Below, piece by piece: positions 43,870 to 54,193 of a DNA stretch of 64,000 bases. Each line of letters starts with the position of its first letter. Position 1 is the first letter of the stretch. Both the position numbers and the translations under genes were made by a program. Source of the DNA: Dipteris shenzhenensis (lineage: Eukaryota > Polypodiophyta > Polypodiopsida > Gleicheniales); NCBI GenBank assembly GCA_047967505.1, contig CM106539.1; one strand, 5' to 3'. A model generated the notes under the pieces. The model was not told the origin of the DNA. It made no database searches and saw only the letters and a list, made by a program, of their open reading frames with translations.

Positions 43870-45620
43870 GTAGGTTTAGCTCTCCTAGTTTAGCTCATTA
43901 GTAGTTCACTAGGATTGCTTCCATTCCTAGATTAGTTGTAGGCATGTCTTAGGAGCTCATGTTTTTCTCCTAGGTTAGTTTTAGTTTTAGATTGAGAACA
44001 AATTTCCGTCCCTAGAGAGAGAAAATTTCCGTCCATTGATTCCTTCCATTGCAATGAGGGAATTCCGTCATTGAGAGAAAGAGAGTGTCATTCTTTCTTT
44101 TGAGATAGAGTCTTGTCTACGAGAGAGAGTTCATTTGGAGGAATTCTACACCATGAATAGAGCATTGTGTGAGAGAAAAAAAAAAAAAAAGAGAGAGATC
44201 TGCAAGCAAGCTCCATCAACAGCATAGCTTCACACAGCCAGCGGCTACAAAGCATGTCCAGTACACGGGCTTAGAACCTACTGCAATGAAAGCCTTCTAC
44301 AAGCTCGTGCGGCTCTGTGACTCATCTGCAGTAGATCTACAATGGCCGATCGACTCCCAGCATGCCATCTACAATCCTCACGACCCTCTCCACCAGCAAA
44401 CAGCACGCATGGTTCAGCAGCCTCCCACCAGTCGACCTAAGCGCCAATGCCTCTCGACAACTCCGAGCTCACAATGGGCTGCAGCACTCAGAGACTCTAG
44501 TGCCGACCACCATGAATTCTGACCAGCAACCTACGCCTAGCGTCGACCAGCAACCTATGCCCAGCAGAGACTCCAGCAGCCTACGTTCAGTGCATCCAGC
44601 ACCGGTTTCAAAGGCTGTAGCTCCTATACGACCTTATAGCAAGCCGCTGCTCTTGACCCGCAACAAAAGCCTACGCAGCCATCCAAGGTGTAGAGACCTT
44701 CACGGCTCCCTCGACACCTGCGGCAAAGTCTCTCTGAGCTCTGCGCTCTCGGCAACCAAGAAGCTCCAGGCAATCGATGCCTTCAATAAACTCTTGCAAC
44801 GACCGGGCTTAGCCAACTCCGAAAAGCCAGTGCCTCTTGCATCCTCAGCTATGCAGCAGAGCGTCGTCGCCATCGCCATTCAGGACGCCATGCCCTCCTG
44901 AGAGCCATCTGACGAAGACGATGCCTCGTGGCAGATAAGGCCATGTGGCTAGCACAACCGTGGTTAGTAAACGCTTGGTTAGCATAGGTAAGGGCCATGG
45001 TTAAAAAAACTTGACACATGGCAGATAAGATTGGGTGTGGGTGTGGGTGTGGTTAAGTTAAACCATGCTTAAGACTTAGGGTTAAGTCAATGCCACATCA
45101 TCATGCAACCACCTAAGCACATAGTCCCTTCATGAGCATAGTGTGTATGCAGCATATGAACAGCCTCTTCCACATCATCAAGGCCCCCTCTTCTTCACAA
45201 AACCTTCGACAAGGCATAACTTGCAATCCAGGAGGAATTTGCACATGCTCAAAAAAGGAAAAATGATCGTCTTTTTGAGCTCTACATGCCTGTCAAGTCA
45301 AAAGCATTGTATGCAATTAGACACTACCAATATTGAAAGAAATCAATTGGTAAGACCTTTGCAACAAATGAAAAAGCAATGCATGAATGCACACATCATT
45401 GTCATAAGCATGCCAAAAGCACAAGTGCATGAGATGACCATAGCATAGAACATGGCATCCACACATAAAGCATTAAGGCACATGGAAGAACAAAGCATCA
45501 TGCATGAAGCTACACCAAGCAAAGAATCAAACGCCATCGTCATCAAGCCATGAGCAAAATGATAGGAACAACATGTATTGAGAAACCAAAACCTTGCCAA
45601 CCTTGCCTATATTTTGTAAT
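43870..45620 (+). other. Interior of the young element, no gag-pol domains
   Basis: The leader is rich in GAGAGA and TTTCCGTCC repeats (about 43995-44140). A Ser/Pro/Gln-rich frame at 44362-44901 (179 codons) has repeated SVDQQP(T/M)PS-type units and is not recognisable. The overlapping frame 44169-44522 is unsupported. A GCCACATCATCATGC segment near 45090 resembles sequence near 59270-59470. I see no protease, RT or integrase motifs on either strand. Confidence 0.6.
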
Positions 45621-45790
45621 CAAACCTGACCACCTGAGAGTAGCTATGAAAGCACCCAGGGGAGGTATTGACATGTAAACCACACTTTACCACCTTAAGT
45701 AGCAATGCAAGCACTAAGGGGAGGTGATGGAATGTAACTCACATCTGACCACCTTGTAGTAGCCAAAGTATTATGGCACCAAGGGGAGGT
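45621..45790 (+). repeat. Triplicated polypurine-tract module before the 3' LTR
   Basis: Three tandem units of about 52-60 bp (45621-45680, 45681-45738, 45739-45790). Each has CTGACCACCT or TTACCACCTT, then GTAGC, then a purine tract AGGGGAGGT. Only the third tract, AAGGGGAGGTG at 45781-45791, abuts the 3' LTR and is the working polypurine tract. Confidence 0.9.
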
Positions 45791-46114
45791 GTTGAGAGTT
45801 GTGGTGCCATGAGCACATGTAGAGCAAAGGTATGAGTAAAGGGAAAGCTGCCACATGGCATGGAGGAGATATCCCACATGTGAGCAAGCATATGGATGTA
45901 AGTACCCTCACCTATAAAAGGTAGGTTCATTTGAAGTAATATCAATCAAGCACTTTGCACTATCTCAAGATTCTCTTTATGAGTCCAAGCTAATCTATCT
46001 TGGAACCTAATTGACTTGAGATACATGTCATGAGCACTCTCTTCATCATGTTTCCACATAGGTTCCATCCACCTTAGAGCGTTCCATAGATCCTGAGGCA
46101 CACATGTTTTGTCA
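45790..46114 (+). repeat. 3' LTR of the young element
   Basis: 325 bp, one visible mismatch to 43533-43857. The near identity indicates recent insertion. Confidence 0.95.
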
Positions 46115-47440
46115 TCTTCACTATAGCCCAAGAAAATACACTTCCGGATCTTCGGTTCCCATTTAAACCTGGTAGCATCAGGGACATCTTGAAGATCCAG
46201 GATCTATGCACCATTCTTATCAAATTGAACTTTGAGGTCCCGATCTGTGATCGCAGAAACGGACAACAAGTTCCTCTTGATATTTGGCACATAAAGAACA
46301 TCGGACAACTATTTTACAACTCCATCTGACTTGAGAGCAATCGTACCTTTTCCTTTTGCTGGACATTTTGCATCATTGCTGGCTACTACCATGATGTCAT
46401 TCCCTACCGGCTGTAGAGAGGTATACCAATCCTTCTGACTGGTCATGTGGTGCGATGCACCACTGTCAATGATCCAAGGTTCATCTGCAGGTACATGAAC
46501 TACCTCCATGCAAATCTCCTCAATTGCGATGAACAGCTCTATTGGTACTGTCTGTGCGCTGTTGCTGGACTCTTTCTTCACTCCGTTCTTCTCATCTGCA
46601 ATCTTCTTGCAGCACTCATTCTGCTTGTGCCCTGCCTTGTTGCAATAGAAGCACTTGATCTTCTTCTTTCTCTTTTTATCATCAGAAGAAGATGGGTTAC
46701 CAGAGTCCTTACCCTTACCTTTCTTTGATCCAGTCCAGAAAGCCGAATCTTCTCCAGTCCTCGTCTTTTGACGCATCTCCTCCTCCAGAAGCATCACGCT
46801 GAAATCCTCAAAGTTGAGGGGCAGATTTTTGTTCTACAAGTTCAGTGCCGTAACAAGACCGTCGTACTTTGGTGGGAGAATCTATATGCACCTTCGTGCT
46901 AGATTCTCATTGGTGATGGTGATGCCAATCACAATCATCTAATCGCGCAGATTCTTCATCCTGGTGATGAACTTCTCTATCGCTTCAGACTCAGACAACT
47001 TCTCATTCGCGAGTTTAGTCTCCAGATTCTGAATCCACGTTTGATTCGTGGTCTCGTACTAATTTTTCAAGACCGTCCATGCCTCCTCCGCTATGGTGAC
47101 ATGTTGAATTAACGCCATGACGGAATCACTAACACTACAGACAATAGAACACATCACATTTGCATTTCTTCTTGTCCACGCGAGAATCTCATCCGCAGTC
47201 GGTACTATCTGTTGTCCTGCATTGGCTAGATCCAGTCTTGGAACCAGCCTCATGTCCACCCCAGTAGCAGTGTCGCAAAGCTCATATGCGCTTAGGATGG
47301 TCTTCATCTTGAACTTCTAAAGAGGATAGTTAGAGCCATCCAACTTTTCGCTTTCGCTAAATGGTGGGATTCGCAGTCTTGCGGGCTGGGCAATCTCTCG
47401 CAATCTGCTCGCAAACAGAAACGAGACAGAAACACACTAC
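46115..47440 (-). pseudogene. Copia 2 gag and protease, with integrase core deleted
   Basis: Read right to left: gag begins near PPFSESEKLDGSNYPL (about 47370), a stop follows, then KFKMKTILSAYELCD. A stretch with several stops (47060-46800) leads to MLLEEEMRQKTRTGEDSAFW, a lysine-rich linker and a CX2CX4HX4C zinc knuckle CFYCNKAGHKQNEC (46612-46653). The protease site WIIDSGASHHMT lies at about 46436-46476. After DVLYVPNIKRNLLSV the frame jumps directly to RKCIFLGYSE near 46130. About 300 residues of GAG-pre-integrase and integrase core are therefore missing by deletion. The gag start codon cannot be decided. Confidence 0.88.
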
Positions 47441-47462
47441 CAAATCTTCTTGCTAGAGTTCA

Positions 47463-47475
47463 GGCTCTGATACCA
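47463..47475 (-). other. Copia 2 primer binding site
   Basis: On the minus strand TGGTATCAGAGCC directly follows the LTR end, matching initiator-Met tRNA. Confidence 0.93.
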
Positions 47476-48206
47476 TGTAAGAAAATAATACAACGTCTGT
47501 GCTCAACAGATAACACGATCTCGTACGCAAGAGAGAAAACAAGATAGTATGGAGAATTAAAAATTTGATTACTGTAGAACTGATACAATAGATGGTGCTG
47601 CCTCCCAGCCGTGCGCTCTTGTGAAAGAAGCTTCGATGGCATGCTGGAAACAGTAGAAGACGGAGGCTGAATGCTAAGGAATCAAGGTTGTTGTAGCTAG
47701 TGATGAAATGGGCTTCACGGGCTTGCTCTTATATAGCCACCAGTCGTAGTCGGTTAGGCTCAATTGGGTGGCCGACCCAGTCCGCCCAAAACGGTCGACT
47801 GGGGGTCGGTCCCGAAATAGGCCACCGACCATATGATAGAACCAGTGGGCAAAACAGAGCAACTGACCTATGGTCACCGTTCGGCCCACAGCCATCCGGG
47901 ATTATCTGAGGCCCCAAACGAGCCCCGCAACCTGAGAGTGGGCTGCCCCGGGAAATGCTCCATCTACCCTCAGTGCAGTTAGTCAAGGGATGCCTTCCCG
48001 CACTTGCATGTAGCCTAGTTGGAGTGTGCCAACTCTATCTAAAGCCATCCAGCCATCAGGCCACACATGGCCCCCATCTGGTGTCCAAACCAGGACCTAT
48101 CGGATAACCGTGCTACTCAAATGCCTTCTCCTCATATGGGGGGCTTACAAGTAGAGTTAGCTGGTTCCCACGTAGTTATATGAGAGTGGAGCATTGATAT
48201 CTAACA
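47476..48206 (-). repeat. Copia 2 5' LTR
   Basis: 731 bp. It starts TGTTAGATATCAATG on the minus strand and ends with CA next to the PBS. A TATATAA box at 47729-47735 (minus strand) fits the U3 promoter. No second copy is seen in the window, so no age estimate is possible. Confidence 0.88.
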
Positions 48207-48964
48207 CTATGTATGTTCCAAAGGGTCTTGAGGTATTTCTTGCTTGACTTCTTAGTAGGGACAGCTTTGGTACGGAAGTACACACCATGGCTTGAACATT
48301 GGGACTGGTCAAAGGTTTGGAGGGAATACAAAGGGAGGGTAAAATTGAGGTCAGTTGAGAGGAAATGCTTGCCTTGCCAGACAGAGACCATGCATTGATC
48401 AACCGCATCAAAGGAGAGACTACATAAGGTAATGAGAGAATCAAGGGTGAAGGGGGAACGGTGGTTAATGGTCTCAAAAGCCCATAGTTTGTGAACAAGA
48501 CCAATTGAAAATAACTCGAGTTTTCTAGGGGGAAGTAGAGGGATGAAGAAGGCAAACCCCGCAAGAGGGGCAGGCAACGAAATCAAGGGTAAGTTATTTA
48601 CCGATAGGAGTTTGACATTCACAATGGCTGTAGAGCCTTGTGGTAAATTTCTAAGTCCTACTTATCAATCTTGCTCATCAAAAGTATTGACATCAATGAG
48701 ACGCCAAAGAAAATAATCAAACACAACATTGGTGGTGTGGGGTTCCTTTTGGAAGATCAAAAGTAACTGCAACCAATCATTGATGGAAGCGATGCCGATA
48801 GCTAAGTTGGGTCCTTTCCTTTTGCCTCGTGCTCGAACTTGATCAGTTTTTATGAAATCCATTGTTTGGAAAACATGCAAGTATAGTTTGGATGCCTTGG
48901 GCCAGAGGGGAACAAGTGTCATCCTTGAATCCAAGATGCAATAGGAAATCAATGCAGCATTCAT
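48207..48964 (-). pseudogene. Unrecognised gene fragment cut by the copia 2 LTR
   Basis: One minus-strand frame stays open for about 250 codons, apart from two adjacent stops (TGA TAA at about 48646-48651). It reads MDFIKTDQVRARGKRKGPNL, VVFDYFLWRLIDVNTFDEQD, then after the stops NLPQGSTAIVNVKLLSVNN and TLITLCSLSFDAVDQC-like text. The same frame runs on into the LTR, so the original 3' end is lost. I do not recognise the family, and a host gene exon or an unknown element are both possible. The minus-strand frame fits better than the shorter plus-strand one at 48213-48398. Confidence 0.45.
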
Positions 48965-49401
48965 GTATACATCTTAGCAAAGTGAGAGAAATCCATAAAC
49001 CTGGAACGGTTACTCCATTCTAAGTTATGAAAAAACTATTGTTCTCGCCCAACCCGATAAGTATTTAACGAGCAACATGGCATGTGGCATGTGTCATGTA
49101 GCAACCCAGCCAAGGGTTTGCCAACATGACCCATGGTTTTAACCCAGCCAAAGCTTAACAAGAATGGGGGGTATTCCACACCCATGAACTAGAAATACAA
49201 GTTAGTAATTAACCAATATAAACAAAGCTCATAGGCATTTAAGAATTTTTAAATTAATGTTAAAAGAGAATCAAGTAGAGCTTTTATTTTCCTATTATTA
49301 AAAAACCTAAATGGGAGCATTAAGAGGTTGACATCAAAAGATAAAATGATCTTTAAGAGATGAAGAATATACAACAAGCAATCATTAGAATATAGGATAT
49401 A

Positions 49402-49429
49402 ATAATTAATTAATTAATTAATTAATTAG
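49402..49429. repeat. (TTAA)n microsatellite
   Basis: Seven tandem TTAA units. Confidence 0.95.
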
Positions 49430-51500
49430 TCTTGCTAGAATTAGCTAAAGGAACTAAGTGGTGAAAAGAGGAACTAAATGCTAGAATTAAATTATATAAG
49501 TAGGTATTACTATACCACTAACTAGATACGCAAAGGATACGCATATTTAAATAAAGGGAAATAAATACATATATGTAGAGAAAACAAGTCCAATCAAAGA
49601 GAAAATATAGAGTAATATATAAATATTATAGACTTATATATATATATAAAAGAGAAAAAATCAAACACAAAAAGTAGACAAATAAACAAAAATAAGGGTC
49701 GGAGAGACTATCTCAACAAAGCACTAGAGTAGCTTTGGAACTATAAAAGCGAGACTTGAGAGAAAAGCTTACAAGTCAATAGAGACTAGAGAAAGGCAAA
49801 CAATAGAAGCAATTATAGGCATAGAGAAGAGGCAACCAAACTAGAAGCACTTATGCAAAGACCACTGGGAATCAAAATTCTAGGAAAGCGGCAAGGAGTT
49901 TCGAGCAAGGAGGCAGCAAAAGTCCCTTGAAGGGCAGCTGGCCAAAATCAGGTTCCCATGCATGAACGTTAGGTATGAAAGGAAAAAGCTCTACCCAAGC
50001 CATATAGTGTGGAACAATGGCAGGGTAGCAAAAGGAAATGAAGTAAAGGAATTGAGGGGTAGATCGAGCAAGTTGCGCAAAAGAAGAGGGGTATGGGAAC
50101 ACACACCGAAAAGGGATTCAATATCGTGAAGAACCCAAGGTCCATGTAGAAGGCAAGAGACTGTGAGGTAGCTACGGTGTTGCCATGGAGAGAACTTAAC
50201 GCAAAGGGAGGGTGCTCTGAGAGAAATCCAAAGGTGTGTGAAAACAAGGAGCACAACTGTGGATAGGTGGCTTGCAGCAAAAGTCATAAGAACACAACAA
50301 AAGGAAGCATAACAACTATGAGCTTTGATCAAACAATCGAGTCACAACGCCAACCCGAGGTCTTTGAAAGGCATGATCAGTAGTAGCAAGGTGCCAAGTT
50401 GGGGAAGCAAGGCACCATTGAGGAAAAGATGAGCTAAGAAGGGCAAGCGACGCTAAGAAGGGGGGTTATCGACCTGAACGATTGAAGCCATGGAAGCAAG
50501 AGATCTTGTTAGGGTTGCGTCGTTCTATTTCGTGGAGTATGGGAGTCGGACCAATAGAGAAAGCATGATTTTTAGAGAGGAAGATCACGCAGACCTTTGT
50601 TGTCAATCTCCAAGCATGTAACATTTTGCTCATAGGGGTTTAATGAATGAGAAGGATCGTGGGTGGTGGGCGAATTCAACACGGATTACAAGAGCTTCCA
50701 CTAACAAGTTGTCAGTTACCTTAAGAAGTCATTGGTTCCATTAGGTCTTGTTTTGGGGTGTAAGATAAGTTATAACAGGGTGGGTTGTACTTGAAATAAT
50801 TATGGGTTCCAGGTTATGTGCATGTGAGTAAAACAAGTGTGAGTATAACTGGGGTTAGTTGTGTTGTGGAAGGTGGTGGTTTAATTATGCTTTTATGCGG
50901 TCTATAGGTTAGGTTTACATTGTATATGTGTCACAATTTGAATAGCTTATTAGTTTACAAGAATTAAAAAAAGAAAAATGTAAAAATAAAAGTGTTTGTG
51001 ATGTAGTCGTGTGCGTGGGTATGTATATTTTGTAGGTCTAAGTGTGTGTGAGTGTAGATAAGAACCATAAACAGTTTTTATTATTAAGATTATATATATA
51101 AGTGGAAATCTATGATCTCTCTTTTTTTCAATACTCTTAGACAGGAGCATTTTTTCAATATATTCCTATAGGGAGGGGGAACTATTACACCCTTTTTTTT
51201 CTCTTGGGTTACAAAATTATCTCGAGGTATGGATTTATCCAAAGATGTACAAGTATATCATCATAATCCATTAAAGAGGGTTGCTTTGAAACTGAAATGC
51301 ACTCTAGGAATATGAGCAAGGTAAAAATATGCAAACAATTCCTCAATAAAGGAGTTGTAAAAGTATAATCCATTGAGAATGGTTGGCCCAAAAATTCCAA
51401 TGCATCATAGGATTGAAATCCAAGGGAGAAACTATCATGCAGAAGGAGTTGCTTCTTACCGAGGGGTGCATGTGCATGTGTAGATTAAGATCATAGTGAA

Positions 51501-51502
<2 letters not shown>

Positions 51503-51553
<51 letters not shown>
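51503..51553. repeat. (TG)n microsatellite
   Basis: About 25 uninterrupted TG units. Confidence 0.97.
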
Positions 51554-51555
<2 letters not shown>

Positions 51556-52204
51556 CCTAAGCTGTAATCTATCCTACCACTATCTGTACTCCCAAGACTC
51601 TTGCCATGGCAAAGATTTATAACCATACATGATCCAATGCTCTCAATAAATCTCGAATGCCATTCAGTATTTCAAATATTGTAGATATTGCAACACATCC
51701 TTAGTAAAATGTATTGCATTAGTAAGGAAATCTTACAGATTTCATTATGGAGTAATTTCTTACTAAGAAATCGCTCAGTAAATTAAGAGTGCTTCTATAT
51801 GACCATTGGACTGTAATTAACCTCTATGGGTTTTCTTTGTCTGGAAATACAGTGTAAATTTTTTGTTAAAAATTGTAGTGCCCCTTCTACTTTCCAACCC
51901 ATATCGTGCCCATATAGTGCACATTATTAGGTGAAAAAACTAATTTTCTAGTGGTTCAACTTATGTGCCTAGGTCAAATCTTTTCAACCATACTTATCCA
52001 AAATAAATCAAGTGTCTTTACTTTGTCTTCTCTATTCATTAATGGGTATTATTATCGCCATAGCTCAGCTCCCCAAGATCTCTTTAGCGTAGATCATCAA
52101 TTTCATGCCGAGAAATCTCCTTGACCTTGATATAATAATATTGACTGGACTACTATCAGTCAGATAACCAAAGGTTTGGCAAATGTTTGCAAGGGATGGA
52201 AACA

Positions 52205-52229
52205 TGTGTGTGTGTGTGTGTGTGTGTGT
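52205..52229. repeat. (TG)n microsatellite
   Basis: About 12 TG units. It lies at the low-coordinate side of the Penelope-like fragment. Confidence 0.93.
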
Positions 52230-52299
52230 TTTAAATCCCGCCGACCATTAACTTGCAGGTCCGGAGCACACAATCCAAGTGAGGGCAGTAATCCGCCCA

Positions 52300-54150
52300 T
52301 CACAATGGATTGGGACGGACTACTGCCCAACAAAAATGAAGGGGAGTATTTCTAATTTCAAAAACAAAGCTTGATATAAGATTTGATGGAGTAATTACCA
52401 TACTTGCCGGTCCATTTTCTTAGAAGTCTCCGATCCAAGTCGCATCCCGGGAATTCATCCCCAAGGAATGCAATAATGAGTTTCCTGGATTTCAATTGAC
52501 AGAACCCATTCCTCTCAAAGTGTAGTATCACTTGTTTTATTTTAAGGAAGGCATTGAAACTAAATTTTTTTCGTGTATAATATAGGCATGATCTGTGAGA
52601 GGATCAATGATCTAGGTCTATTGCTCAATGCATGGATGAATTTATAGACATTATAATTCAAGTGTTCTATTTTATCAAATTTTTCTATCAACTCCACCTT
52701 CCACCTGGGTGATAGTGATGGTTATATTTATGAAATCTCCCTTTACTCCAATATCGTCGCCCCAACTATCTTGGGATTAAGTAGCGGTGGTTTCCTTTAT
52801 TTCCAAGTAATGAAGGGGATAAAGCAAGGGATCTCCCTTTGTAAGGAATCATTTGGGTGACGTGATATTGATCATGAGGATATCATCCATATATCTAAAA
52901 ACATTTCTAAACATTTTCAATATTGTAAGCATTCTATTCTTCCATAATTTCAAGATAAAGGTATTTTCGAACTAGAATAAGTACAAGTTGCACCATAACG
53001 CGGCACATGCAAATCCCATATGAATACATGAGACTTGCTTAAAGATCATATCTCCCAATATTACATGCATATTGGTCAATAACCAATTTTCTTAATTTCA
53101 ATAAATTCTACCTGTGACCATAAAATCCCTATTGTTTTCTTTTTATTGCTCTAAGAAGCTCTCTTCATGCCATGATTTATGCATATAAAAGTTTCTTTTT
53201 CTTCATCAAATGCTATATTAATAACATTTCTTAATACACATTTTATCCCATCATTTCCCTCCAAGGGTGTATTCTCATAACACTTTCCTATATCTGTTGT
53301 GTAAATCGAGTAGATATTCTGAGGCAAGTTTATCTTGACATCAAATGTAGAATTAACAAACCAAAATGTGTTGACCTCACGGCCCACTTCCTCAAATATC
53401 TAGTCTTGTAGGATTTTAGCTACACGCATAATTGGCTCTATAGCCAATTGGAAAGCAAGCGTGATTAGAGAGGCTAATTCTGCAAAGATGCAAGAATGGG
53501 CATTGCTTATCCATCTAAAAGTATTCTTATGGAATTTATAACTCGCCATCATGTACAGGGGTGATTGAGACCCAATACTATATTTGGATCAAATTGAGTA
53601 ATCCCTTTAACCAGTTGGTCCAGGGTATTGATATCATGGATCCGAACAAAATCCTTGCTGAATAGTCTGTCGCCAAAGATAAATTTTTTGCAAATGTAAG
53701 CAGGTGTATTACTTGACTTATCTATAGATGTGACAAGCAGAGAAGCTGTAATTTTTGAAACTTCTTCTTGTATTACGAGAAGCTACATGAAAGGTATTTC
53801 ATCATATGTCATCCGATTCTTCTTTTCCACGATTTCTCTTATGAAATTTCTCCCAAAAGTTTCAAATTCCCTATGTAATGCATGTATTTTATCCTTACAG
53901 AAAGAGAAAACCTCACTTGGTCTTTCCCAAACATCCAATAGAGATGAAATAACTACTTCTATATTAAACCCGTTTTGTGGGATATGGTTAAGGCCTTTCT
54001 TTATTTCATCTCGTAACTATTCATTCTCAATGATATTGCTATCTAGAGTGACAACATGTTTCCAAGTATCATTCACAAACTTCTTTTTACTGTCTCAGTA
54101 TAGCAATCACAAATGTTATCATTCCCATCCCTAAAGGTGATTCTGGGTTT
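52300..54150 (-). pseudogene. Penelope-like retroelement reverse transcriptase, decayed
   Basis: Read right to left across frame changes: DKSSNTPAYICKKF (about 53720-53680), a typical N-terminal PLE motif. Then ASYKFHKNTFRWI (about 53545-53510), equivalent to the PLE PKLHK motif. TTDIGKCYENTPLEGNDGIK (about 53305-53245) is RT motif A with the expected D..K.Y..IP pattern, and FICINHGMKRAS (about 53170) follows. MGFACAALWCNLYL (about 53020-52980) is RT motif B, and FRYMDDILMIN (52868-52900) is the catalytic YMDD. KFDKIEHLNYNVYKFIHALSNRP (52560-52700) matches the PLE thumb region in order. At least six stops or frameshifts break it. No GIY-YIG endonuclease is visible on the low-coordinate side. 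The upstream end is cut by copia 3. It is clearly not copia: motif order and spacing fit PLE. The clade is undetermined. Confidence 0.8.
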
Positions 54151-54185
54151 ACATAGGAATGCTACCAGACGATGGACTAAACCTT
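54150..54185 (-). repeat. Copia 3 3' end: polypurine tract and possible LTR remnant
   Basis: On the minus strand, after the RNase H stop, AAAGGGGTGTGA is followed by TGGAATGTAAGG, a polypurine tract with a TG start. Little or no LTR remains before Penelope-like sequence begins. Confidence 0.5.
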
Positions 54186-54193
54186 ACATTCCA

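Larger units (their letters stand above)
43533..46114 (+). mobile_element. Young non-autonomous LTR retrotransposon inserted in copia 2
   Basis: LTRs of 325 bp at 43533-43857 and 45790-46114 start TGTTGAGAG, end TTTTGTCA, and differ at only one position that I can see (GTAACC versus GGAACC). The 5-bp target duplication TCTTC is perfect (43528-43532 and 46115-46119). A PBS complementary to initiator-Met tRNA follows the 5' LTR and a polypurine tract precedes the 3' LTR. The interior (1.9 kb) has no gag or pol domain. It must have been mobilised by proteins from another element. The insertion falls in the integrase-tail coding region of copia 2. Confidence 0.96.
42956..48206 (-). mobile_element. 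Ty1/copia element 2, truncated, interrupted by a younger element
   Basis: Orientation is right to left. The parts are a 5' LTR (47476-48206), a PBS (47463-47475), gag and protease (46115-47440), a nested LTR element (43533-46114), then the integrase tail and the first residues of reverse transcriptase (42956-43532). The gag-pre-integrase and integrase core are deleted inside the 46115-47440 part. Reverse transcriptase beyond KSDGTL, RNase H and the 3' LTR are missing. The only full LTR is the right-hand one. Confidence 0.9.
48965..52300. other. Non-coding stretch with microsatellites
   Basis: No supported gene. It contains an A/T-rich zone with (TTAA)n at 49402-49429 and a TATATATATA run near 49635, a (TG)n run at 51503-51553 and another (TG)n at 52205-52229. 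Minus-strand frames at 49872-50332 overlap in three frames and show no motif. Confidence 0.55.

Noticed and set aside
49872-50332. Three overlapping minus-strand frames of 76-113 codons
   Set aside because: Simultaneously open in several frames, no domain, and hydrophobic composition due to pyrimidine-rich sequence.
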